36,810 nt of DNA, from assembly GCA_036562385.1 (NCBI GenBank), contig DATCKG010000085.1:1-36810 (forward strand), given 5' to 3'. The first letter of the stretch is position 1, and every line of letters begins with the position of its first letter. The DNA comes from DATCKG01 sp036562385 (lineage in GTDB: Bacteria > Bacillota > Sulfobacillia > Symbiobacteriales > Symbiobacteriaceae). The notes below the pieces were generated by a model. The model made no database searches. It saw only the letters and a list, made by a program, of their open reading frames with translations, and was not told where the DNA came from. Both the position numbers and the translations under genes were made by a program. Shown here one piece after another: positions 30,939 to 36,810 of this stretch.

Positions 30939-31661
30939 ATGAGGCCGTTGATCGGTTTGACACCCTCCGTAGCGCAGGAGTCGAACAGGGACTCCTTGTA
31001 TTGTCCGTCCGATTATTTCCGGGCCATTCAGGAGGCGGGGGGCATCCCGGTGCTGCTGCCGCTGGTTGACAACGAACTGGATGCTGCCCTGGTGCTGGAT
31101 AAGGTGGACGGATTGCTCCTCCCCGGCGGCGGCGATGTGGATCCGGTCTTTTTTGGCGAGGAACCGCATCCCCGGCTGGGTACCATCGCACCGGAGCGGG
31201 ATTTCTCGGAGATCCTGCTGATTCGTGAAGCTCTCCGGCGGGACATGCCCGTGCTGGGCATCTGCCGCGGGCATCAGATCCTGGCGGTGGCCGTAGGGGG
31301 AACATTGATTCAGGATATCCCCTCTGAACTGCCCGGGGCACTGAAGCATGAGCAGGACGCGCCGCGCTGGTATGCTTCCCACAGTGTTTCGGTGAAGCCC
31401 GGGACCCGACTGGCCGCCCTGCTGGGAACCTCCTTCCGGGTGAACTCCTTCCATCACCAGTCGGTACGGACCGTTCCTCCGGGCTGGGTGGTCAGCGCGG
31501 TGGCTCCCGACGGTGTTCTGGAAGCCTTGGAGCACCCCGGATATCGGTTTGTGGTGTCGGTTCAATGGCATCCCGAGAGCTTTGTTGGGCGGGGAGACCA
31601 TTTCAAGCCGCTGTTTGAAGCCTTCATGGCGACCGCGGCCAGTTGTGTCTTAATGAGGTAA
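30939..31661 (+). CDS. Peptidase C26 / gamma-glutamyl-GABA hydrolase-like protein
   Basis: A 240-residue class-I glutamine-amidotransferase-fold hydrolase of the PuuD type. ATG 30939 has AGAAGGGGGGAG upstream. The triad is Cys109 in LGICRGHQ, and His211 and Glu213 in VQWHPES. The front motif LLPGGGDVDP is typical of gamma-glutamyl-GABA hydrolases. Members hydrolyse gamma-glutamyl amides, such as gamma-glutamyl-GABA in putrescine breakdown; no other puu genes are present, so the substrate is open. It is followed 15 bp later by an asparaginase gene, making a small amide-hydrolysis operon. Confidence 0.93.
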   Translation: MRPLIGLTPSVAQESNRDSLYCPSDYFRAIQEAGGIPVLLPLVDNELDAALVLDKVDGLLLPGGGDVDPVFFGEEPHPRLGTIAPERDFSEILLIREALRRDMPVLGICRGHQILAVAVGGTLIQDIPSELPGALKHEQDAPRWYASHSVSVKPGTRLAALLGTSFRVNSFHHQSVRTVPPGWVVSAVAPDGVLEALEHPGYRFVVSVQWHPESFVGRGDHFKPLFEAFMATAASCVLMR

Positions 31662-31676
31662 AAGGAGGAAGTACAT

Positions 31677-32729
31677 ATGTCCGAAATTGTCGCGGAGCAA
31701 ACGAGAGGCCCGCTGGTGGAGAATATCTACCGGGGCGACGCGGCCGTGGTGAACGATCAGGGCGAAGTGATCTTCAAGGTGGGAGATCCCGAAAAAGTGA
31801 CCTTCTGGCGTTCCTCTGCCAAGCCGATTCAGGCCATGCCCATCGTCACGTCCGGCGCCGCGGAGGCCTTCGGATTCGGCCCGGAGCACCTGGCGATTTT
31901 TGCAGCGTCCCACAACGGCGAGCCGGTTCATACCGAAACGGTGCTCAAGGCGATGGAACTGGCGGGCCTTTCTCCGGACCTCTTGCAGTGCGGGTCTCAC
32001 CGTCCCTTCGACCGGCAGGCCGCCGAAGAACTGGCCCGGCAAGGGAAAGAGCCGGAGCCGATTCACAACAACTGTTCCGGAAAGCACACGGGGATGCTGG
32101 CCCTTGCCAAGCACCTGGGCCTGCCCCTGGAAAACTACCTGGACCCTGAGAGTGAATTGCAAAAGCACATTCTGGCCAACGTAGCGGATGTGGTGGGGCT
32201 TTCGCCCGACCAGATCTACCTGGGCACGGACGGCTGTGGGGTCCCCGTTTTCGGCATGCCGCTGCGGAACATGGCCTGGGGGTACGCCCGGCTGTCCAAT
32301 CCGGCCGCGATGCCCGCAGGCAAGGAAGAGGCGGGCCGGCGCTTCCGGGATGCGATGTTGGACTATCCCTACCTGATCGCGGGGCGCCGCCGCCTTGATA
32401 CTGTTCTGATGAGCCTGCCCGGCCGCCGGTTCCTGGCCAAGAGCGGAGCCGAGGGCGTTTACTGTACCGGTGTGCTGCCGGAGGCGGTGGCCGCTTCTCC
32501 GGTGCTGAAGGCCGCAGGGGTGACCGGCGGCATCGGCATCGCGGTAAAGACAGAGGATGGCCACATGGAGATCCGGCACCTCATGACAGTGGAGATCCTC
32601 GACCAGCTAGGACTGCTGACCGATGAGGACCGGGAGGCCCTGGCCCGGTGGCGGGCGACGCCGGTCAAGAACTGGGCCGGCAAGGTGGTGGGGGAGCTGC
32701 GCCCGGTGTTCAAGCTGGAGCGGGTCTGA
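31677..32729 (+). CDS. L-asparaginase II (Rhizobium etli AnsA type, zinc class)
   Basis: A 350-residue class 3 asparaginase that converts L-asparagine to aspartate and ammonia. ATG 31677 has AAAAGGAGG upstream. The catalytic pair Ser46-Lys49 in FWRSSAKPIQ and the zinc ligands Cys133, Lys136 (NNCSGKHTG) and Cys187 (GTDGCGVP) match R. etli ReAII Ser48/Lys51/Cys135/Lys138/Cys189 with a constant offset of two. There is no signal peptide, so it is cytoplasmic. It is co-transcribed with the C26 hydrolase, suggesting joint use of amide nitrogen. Confidence 0.94.
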   Translation: MSEIVAEQTRGPLVENIYRGDAAVVNDQGEVIFKVGDPEKVTFWRSSAKPIQAMPIVTSGAAEAFGFGPEHLAIFAASHNGEPVHTETVLKAMELAGLSPDLLQCGSHRPFDRQAAEELARQGKEPEPIHNNCSGKHTGMLALAKHLGLPLENYLDPESELQKHILANVADVVGLSPDQIYLGTDGCGVPVFGMPLRNMAWGYARLSNPAAMPAGKEEAGRRFRDAMLDYPYLIAGRRRLDTVLMSLPGRRFLAKSGAEGVYCTGVLPEAVAASPVLKAAGVTGGIGIAVKTEDGHMEIRHLMTVEILDQLGLLTDEDREALARWRATPVKNWAGKVVGELRPVFKLERV

Positions 32730-32805
32730 CAGGCGACCGCCGCGGCGTTCCTGATTGGGGATCGCATGTTGCCGGAAGAAAAGGGGATAAACGTGGCCGG
32801 AGCAA

Positions 32806-32834
32806 TTGACTGACAATTTCGGAAATGGTACGAT
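32806..32834 (+). promoter_or_regulatory. Sigma-A-like promoter of the GAF gene
   Basis: TTGACT (32806-32811), a 17-bp spacer and TACGAT (32829-32834) lie about 40 bp upstream of ATG 32876. Confidence 0.65.
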
Positions 32835-32875
32835 AAGGGCACGTCCCCAGTTCCACCCGAAGTGGGGTGTGCCGT

Positions 32876-33769
32876 ATGGCGAACCCGGCGGCAGTGATCC
32901 TTGGTTTGTGGAACTCCCCGGTGGGAGCGGTGCTGACCGTGCTGGTGGCAGCCCTCTTCCTGGGTACCCTGCTCTGGAAGATCATCCGGTCAGACGAAGG
33001 CTTTCTGTTGGGTTACGGCAACTGGGTGTTTGGCAAGTGGCAAAACAGTCGGGATTCGCCGGGCGGCCCGTGCATTCATGAGCATCATTACCATCATCAC
33101 AGCCATCGTAACCTGCCGCAGATCTGTACCCATCATGAAGTGCCGCCGGACTGCATTCCCTCCGAATCGGGAGCCAACCGGCAGGCCCGGGAACGGGCCT
33201 GGCGCACGGCCACGGAGGCGCTCCGGTTCTCCCGGACACTGGATACCGATCTGGCCTTTCTGCTGGCCCGGCCGCCTGCCGAATGGGCAGCGGAGATCAG
33301 CCGCCACTGTCAGACGTTGATTTCCGGCATCCCCCGGGTGATCCGGCCTGGTTGCCGGTGCCGCTGTGGTTTTTTCGTACCCGACAGCCAGGGCCGGGAA
33401 TTGGTCCTGGTAGTCGGGGAAGGATTTAAGCGAAGGCCCCGGCTTACCATGGAATCGTGTGCTGGAAGGGCCTTTCGAACGGGCGAACCCTATTATTGTA
33501 AAGATATCGTGACCGATCCGGTTTACTGGCATTCGGCGTCCGACAGTCGCGAGTTTCGGTCCATCGCGTGTGTGCCGGTGCGGGCCGGCCGGACCGTTTT
33601 CGGCGTGATCTGCCTGGACGCTGAGCGGGTCAACGCCTTTACGTCGGAGGATTTCAGCCATCTGGAAACCTTTGCGGCCAAACTGGCTGTTCTGTGCGCC
33701 CTGCATGCGATGCAGGTGCACTGTACATTCCATCCGCCTACGGAATCCATAAACCGGGGCGTAGGTTAG
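32876..33769 (+). CDS. Membrane-anchored GAF-domain protein with His/Cys-rich linker
   Basis: A 297-residue protein. ATG 32876 has GGGG 9 bp upstream; GTG 32867 is an alternative. One membrane helix spans residues 13-35 (NSPVGAVLTVLVAALFLGTLLW). A striking His/Cys-rich linker follows at about 66-93: Cys66, HEHHYHHHSH at 68-77, Cys84, HH at 86-87 and Cys93, which looks metal binding. A helical stretch leads to a GAF domain (about 150-290) with CRCRCGFF at its front, then SCAGRAFRTGEPYYCKDI, RSIACVPVRAGRTVFGVICL and FTSEDFSHLETFAAKLAVL. There is no output domain. A metal-, redox- or ligand-sensing role at the membrane is inferred. It lies just before the SASP gene. Confidence 0.8.
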   Translation: MANPAAVILGLWNSPVGAVLTVLVAALFLGTLLWKIIRSDEGFLLGYGNWVFGKWQNSRDSPGGPCIHEHHYHHHSHRNLPQICTHHEVPPDCIPSESGANRQARERAWRTATEALRFSRTLDTDLAFLLARPPAEWAAEISRHCQTLISGIPRVIRPGCRCRCGFFVPDSQGRELVLVVGEGFKRRPRLTMESCAGRAFRTGEPYYCKDIVTDPVYWHSASDSREFRSIACVPVRAGRTVFGVICLDAERVNAFTSEDFSHLETFAAKLAVLCALHAMQVHCTFHPPTESINRGVG

Positions 33770-33843
33770 TTGCCCAGAAACTGACAATCATATTGTCCAT
33801 CTCCTGCGGGAACATAAGTACCGATAGGAGGTGAACAAGGAAC

Positions 33844-34047
33844 ATGCCCAACAACAACATCCTGGTCTCCAACGCTCGGGCTGCCCTGGAGCAGCTGAAG
33901 ATGGAGACGGCCAACGAGCTGGGCATCCCGAACTACGCCCAGACCTACAAGGGCGACCTGCCCTCTCGGGTCAACGGTTCTGTGGGCGGTTACATGGTGA
34001 AGAAGATGATCGCCCTGGCCGAGCAGCAGCTCAGCGGCTCTCGTTAA
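33844..34047 (+). CDS. Alpha/beta-type small acid-soluble spore protein (SASP)
   Basis: A 67-residue DNA-binding protein that coats and protects spore DNA and is degraded on germination. ATG 33844 has AGGAGGTGA upstream. Both signatures are present: KMETANELGI, carrying the GPR protease site (Glu-Thr-Ala-x-Glu), and the C-terminal GSVGGYMVKKMIALAEQQL. CATATTG at 33789-33795 resembles a sigma-G -10 box, but no matching -35 was found 17-19 bp upstream. A terminator-like stem follows. Confidence 0.96.
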   Translation: MPNNNILVSNARAALEQLKMETANELGIPNYAQTYKGDLPSRVNGSVGGYMVKKMIALAEQQLSGSR

Positions 34048-34065
34048 GGGACAGGGCGATGGTAA

Positions 34066-34096
34066 GAGGCGCCTCGGCTGCACGCCGGGGCGTCTC
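34066..34096 (+). terminator. Terminator of the SASP gene
   Basis: GAGGCGCCTCGG (34066-34077) pairs with CCGGGGCGTCTC (34085-34096) over 12 bp with two G-U pairs, followed by ACGTTTGG, 19 bp past the stop. Confidence 0.75.
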
Positions 34097-34111
34097 ACGT
34101 TTGGCAGGACA

Positions 34112-34264
34112 ACCGATTGAATCGCAGCCGCGCTATTCGGCTTCGTTGGCAGGTACGGCGATTCGGGCCCTCGGTGGGGCGGCTAGGACCGATTGAACCG
34201 CTGCCGCGCCATTCGCCTTCGCAGGCCGGTACGGACGATTCGGACCCTCGGTCGAGGTTGAGCA
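34112..34264 (+). repeat. Imperfect 76-bp tandem repeat (two copies)
   Basis: Unit 1 (34112-34187) and unit 2 (34188-34264) both begin ACCGATTGAA and contain a CGATTCGG(G/A)CCCTCGGT block 48-49 bp further in, with similar sequence between. A related copy in the opposite orientation lies at 36531-36611, beyond the mrr-like gene. No convincing gene is visible between the SASP stop and 34348; this stretch holds the SASP terminator, the repeats and a large hairpin. Confidence 0.75.
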
Positions 34265-34268
34265 GGTC

Positions 34269-34310
34269 GGGGCTGTTCCAAAAGCAGATTTCTCTGCTGG
34301 GGACAGCCCC
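34269..34310 (-). terminator. Large hairpin, probable terminator of the mrr-like gene
   Basis: Outer arms GGGGCTGT (34269-34276) and ACAGCCCC (34303-34310) enclose a second stem. On the minus strand the inner part reads AGCAGA, GAAA loop, TCTGCT then TTTT, a compact terminator 40-60 bp beyond the mrr-like stop. The outer arms resemble the inverted ends of some insertion sequences, so a small IS-derived element is an alternative. Confidence 0.6.
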
Positions 34311-34347
34311 GTTCCTTCTGACACGCTACGCTATCCGTTCGCTGCTC

Positions 34348-36390
34348 TCAGAAGTACTGCCGAATCAGTTCCGCTAGTCGATGCCGGTCCCACAGTTCCA
34401 CTTTGTTGGACGCGGCTAGATCAAGGGCCGCTGGAGTGAATGTCGAATTGGTGACCACAATCGCATGCTGAGCGTTGTAAAGCGCCTTTGCCGCCACAAT
34501 TTCCTGTACAGCCTTATTACCGACAGGCTGGCTGTAACGTTTCGCCTGTACCACAGTGGTCTCCCCAAATTTGGTCAGAACCAAATCCGCCCCCTGATCG
34601 CCCGTCGCCTTTGTTATTACAGTCTCGTAGCCCATGGCCGAGAACAGTTTTCCCAGGAACTGTTCAAATTCGGAGCCCGTCATCACGTCGATCTGCTCAA
34701 GCGTTATTCGGGATGGGGAGGCTTTGGTGCCTAATGCCAGCTTTTGCCTTAGTTCCGCAACCTTTCGTTCGTGTATCCGCTTATCTATGGCTCGCTCTAT
34801 TGCTCGATGCAACTCGTTCAAGGTGCAGTTTAGACCTCTCATATGGGTGTACTCCAGTAGTGCCGGCAGGTGCATAATGCTGTTTTCGAAACACTGGACG
34901 TACGCCTCTGCAAGCGTATCAACAGTCAGCGGATCCGGCCTGCCGCTTGTCCAGCCAACAGCTTGCTCGAATGACGCAGCGAACCGCTCGGCAACCTGAC
35001 GTTTCGATTCTTGCTCAACCACCCGTTTCAGCACTTCAAGTGGAAGATTGTGGCCCTCTTCGGCGAGAATGGTATGTAGTGCGCTAATCTCGTCATCTGG
35101 AATACTGGGTGTCGTGGGCCAGGTCCCATCTGGTATCCAGAGCGCAACAAACCTGGACACTTCCGGCAGAATCGCCTGGATCGTTTTCTGTTGCCGCTTT
35201 TCTATGGCCAGTTCCACTGCTAGCTGCAACTCGTTCAAGGTGCAGTTTAGTCCTCTCAAATGGGCGTACTCCAGCAGTTCCGGCACGTGCCTGCGGCTGT
35301 TTTCGAAGCACTGGACGTACGCCTCTGCAAGCGTATCGACAGTCAGCGGATCCGGCCTGCCACTAGTCCAGCCAACAGCTTGCTCGAATGACGCAGCGAA
35401 CCGCTCAGCGACTTGGCGTTTTTCTTCTTCCCTAATCACCTGTTTCAGCACATGGAGTGGAAGATTGTAGCCCTTTTCAGCGAGAACAGTGCGCAGTTCG
35501 CTAATATGAGCGTCTGGAATTTCAGATACTTCCGACCTGGCTCCATCTGGTATCCAGAGCGCAACGAACTTGGACACTTCGGGCAGAATCGCTTGGATTG
35601 TTTTCTCTTCTTCTTCCTTTGCAGCTTTCAGCCTCTCCTTCAGTTCCGCCACTCCTCGTTGGTATTCCCATTCCCCTATACCCGATAAGGGCCCCATCGC
35701 CTGAATGGGTTGTTGGTGTTCTGCCCTCACCATGGAAACCCAAGTACCAGATTTTAGCTTCTGCTTCAGTTCCGCCACGTTTTGTTCGTGTGCTTGCTTT
35801 TTGATGGCCCGCTCAACTGCCTGCCTCAACTCGTCCAAGGAACTATTCAGGCCGTGCATACGGGCATACTCCAAGAGACTTGTCAGGTGCGTCCGGTTGT
35901 TCTCGAAACACTTAACGTACGCCTCTGCAAGCGTATCGACAGTCAGCGGATCCGGCCTGCCACTAGTCCAGCCAACAGCTTGCTCAAATGACGCACCGAA
36001 CCGCTCGGCAACCTGGCGTTTCGTTTCCTGCTCAACCAGTCGGGTCAGCACTCCAAGTGGAAGATTGTGGCCCTCTTCGGTAAGAATGGTATGTAGTGCG
36101 CTAATCTCGTCATCTGGAATACTGGGTGTCGTGGGCCAGGTCCCATCTGGTATCCAAAGCGCAACGAACTTCGACACTTCCGGCATGATCGCTTGGATTG
36201 TTTTTCGTTGTTTCACCCGTTCGACCCATCCGCCGATGTACATGCAAACGGTATACACCGCCGCGCCGATCAAGGCTACGGACGCCGCCGGCGAATCCTC
36301 CCACGAGATGGCGGAAAAGAAAATAAGGAAAAAGAACAAAATAAAAACAAAGACTCCCAAGCACCCATAGGCCAGTAGTTGGTAAGCCAC
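34348..36390 (-). CDS. Membrane-anchored Mrr-type restriction endonuclease with three internal repeats
   Basis: A 680-residue protein from GTG 36390, with GGGGAGGTGG just upstream. Residues 5-28 and 36-54 are strong membrane helices. Three near-identical units of about 135 residues follow at 63-197, 263-397 and 402-536; each starts KTIQAI(M/L)PEVS and holds FVALWIPDG, KRQVAERF, ASFEQAVGWTSGRPDPLTV and DTLAEAYV. A charged, probably coiled-coil linker (198-262) separates units 1 and 2. The C-terminal domain (about 565-680) is an Mrr-like nuclease: MTGSEFEQFLGKLFSAMGYE, Asp in DQGADLVL, and the QAK of VVQAKRY (Gln615-Lys617), followed by AIVVTNSTFTPAA. Mrr enzymes cleave modified or foreign DNA. 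Codon use is less GC-rich than the neighbours, suggesting transfer. The repeat function is unknown. Confidence 0.85.
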   Translation of the reverse strand: MAYQLLAYGCLGVFVFILFFFLIFFSAISWEDSPAASVALIGAAVYTVCMYIGGWVERVKQRKTIQAIMPEVSKFVALWIPDGTWPTTPSIPDDEISALHTILTEEGHNLPLGVLTRLVEQETKRQVAERFGASFEQAVGWTSGRPDPLTVDTLAEAYVKCFENNRTHLTSLLEYARMHGLNSSLDELRQAVERAIKKQAHEQNVAELKQKLKSGTWVSMVRAEHQQPIQAMGPLSGIGEWEYQRGVAELKERLKAAKEEEEKTIQAILPEVSKFVALWIPDGARSEVSEIPDAHISELRTVLAEKGYNLPLHVLKQVIREEEKRQVAERFAASFEQAVGWTSGRPDPLTVDTLAEAYVQCFENSRRHVPELLEYAHLRGLNCTLNELQLAVELAIEKRQQKTIQAILPEVSRFVALWIPDGTWPTTPSIPDDEISALHTILAEEGHNLPLEVLKRVVEQESKRQVAERFAASFEQAVGWTSGRPDPLTVDTLAEAYVQCFENSIMHLPALLEYTHMRGLNCTLNELHRAIERAIDKRIHERKVAELRQKLALGTKASPSRITLEQIDVMTGSEFEQFLGKLFSAMGYETVITKATGDQGADLVLTKFGETTVVQAKRYSQPVGNKAVQEIVAAKALYNAQHAIVVTNSTFTPAALDLAASNKVELWDRHRLAELIRQYF
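34783..36204 (-). repeat. Three internal repeats within the mrr-like gene
   Basis: The repeat units lie at 36204-35800, 35604-35200 and 35187-34783, about 405 bp each, offset by 600 and 417 bp. Long stretches are identical at DNA level, for example the block around GTCAGCGGATCCGGCCTGCC near 35941, 35341 and 34924. Similarity of the linker after unit 1 (HEQNVAELKQKL) to that after unit 3 (HERKVAELRQKL) suggests the ancestral block was repeat plus linker. Confidence 0.92.
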
Positions 36391-36634
36391 TATGCCACCT
36401 CCCCACTGATCATTAATTGTTCATAGCGTGAATACTTCGCTTCTCTGATATTTCCTCTAGGCTGGATGGAAGCCCCGATCATGTCCCGTCAAACTGGTGT
36501 ACTTTGGGTTCCACGGCTTCGCTTTGTTAGCCGCCTCCGCGGGTACGGCCTCGGGTCCGAATCTCTGCAGGACGGCGAATGAATGCGACAGCTTTCTTCA
36601 ATCGGTTGTCCGTGGATAGGCGCCCGGATGGTGA
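36391..36634. other. Intergenic stretch with an inverted copy of the 34112 repeat
   Basis: The stretch 36391-36480 is A/T-richer and should hold the promoter of the mrr-like gene; no convincing -35/-10 pair was found. At 36531-36611 lies a minus-strand copy of the repeat found at 34107-34264: TTCAATCGGTTGTCC (36597-36611) is the exact complement of 34107-34121, and GGGTCCGAATC (36553-36563) is the exact complement of 34237-34247. No gene is seen here. Confidence 0.6.
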
Positions 36635-36810
36635 GCCGGGGCGTTCAGCTTCTACCTGAACCGGGGAGTGCGCATCCGGCCGGCCCCGAAGAGCCTGAAG
36701 CGCGTGAAGCAGAAGCTGCGCACACTGACAGATCGCAACCACAGCCAGAGCATGGAGGAGCGGATCCGCCGCCTGAACGCCTACTTGCGAGGCTGGATCG
36801 GATACTACGC
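36635..36810 (+). pseudogene. Group II intron reverse transcriptase/maturase fragment (partial)
   Basis: The frame opens after a TGA at 36632 and runs off the window end. It reads FSFYLNRGVRIRPAPKSLKR, then KLRTLTDRNHSQSMEERIRR, then LNAYLRGWIGYY, the thumb/maturase region of group II intron proteins (compare the IAPKSLKRFKEKVRELT and SMEERIRRLNQYLRGW patterns). The fingers and palm with the YADD motif are missing upstream, so this is a 5'-truncated remnant. The 3' part may continue beyond the window. Its closeness to the inverted repeat suggests repeated insertion and deletion at this locus. Confidence 0.72.

Noticed and set aside
33789..33795. Sigma-G -10 box for the SASP gene (CATATTG)
   Set aside because: No acceptable GHATR-type -35 was found at 17-19 bp, so it is only mentioned with the gene.
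34783..36204. CRISPR-like array suggested by repeated sequence
   Set aside because: The units are about 405 bp, lie in one open reading frame and encode repeated protein domains; there are no short repeats with spacers.
1..36810. tRNA and rRNA genes
   Set aside because: No cloverleaf-like T-arm GGTTCGAATCC pattern or rRNA sequence was recognised on either strand by eye; a covariance search would be needed to exclude them fully.

Overview
The window looks like chromosomal DNA of a high-G+C, endospore-forming member of the Firmicutes (Clostridia), probably Symbiobacterium or a close relative. The evidence is a sleB-ypeB spore-germination pair with a sigma-G-like promoter, an alpha/beta-type small acid-soluble spore protein, the Firmicutes gene order acpS-nnr-alr-mazEF, strong AGGAGG ribosome binding sites and frequent GTG/TTG starts in GC-rich DNA. 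The genus is inferred from style and content; no database search was possible.

Layout. 1-305: right end of an ISNCY-like insertion sequence. 404-7783 (+): a tightly packed operon of a degenerate UvrD-like protein, an intact UvrD-family helicase, a Cas4/AddB-like Fe-S nuclease and RecJ, which together look like a DNA end-processing machine. 7799-9206 (-): an ECF sigma factor followed by an XRE-cupin regulator, with paired direct repeats around the promoter. 9306-9785 (+): two small genes with strong hairpins. 9838-11961 (-): sleB-ypeB. 12174-13580 (+): an unknown protein and an M29-like aminopeptidase. 13601-14847 (-): a proline-rich small protein and an FAH-family hydrolase. 15041-16003 (+): a WecA/TagO-type sugar-phosphate transferase. 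16070-17173 (-): YchF. 17389-18306 (+): PrsA-like foldase. 18480-18992: a 5'-truncated beta-CASP nuclease remnant. 19038-20339: hemL. 20441-23169: an L,D-transpeptidase lipoprotein and a CPBP protease fused in frame to a DmpA-type peptidase. 23367-25478: two paralogous TPR proteins. 25529-25882 (-): gamma-glutamylcyclotransferase-like protein.

26066-30821 (+): a FliK-like and FlhB-tail-like pair runs into acpS, nnr and alr, then a mazEF locus in which mazF is intact but the antitoxin reading frame is broken. 30939-32729: a C26 glutamine-amidotransferase-like hydrolase and a zinc-type asparaginase. 32876-34047: a membrane-anchored GAF protein with a His/Cys-rich linker, and a spore SASP.

34048-36810 is an accessory segment of visibly lower G+C. 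It carries a membrane-anchored Mrr-type nuclease with three nearly identical repeats of about 135 residues (34348-36390, -). Related repeat sequence lies on both sides in opposite orientation, and a group II intron maturase fragment runs off the right end. This segment is the best candidate for something undescribed: a membrane-tethered, repeat-built restriction or defence nuclease on a possibly mobile cassette. Other notable points are the CPBP-DmpA fusion, the broken antitoxin beside an intact toxin, and the three-subunit helicase-nuclease operon.
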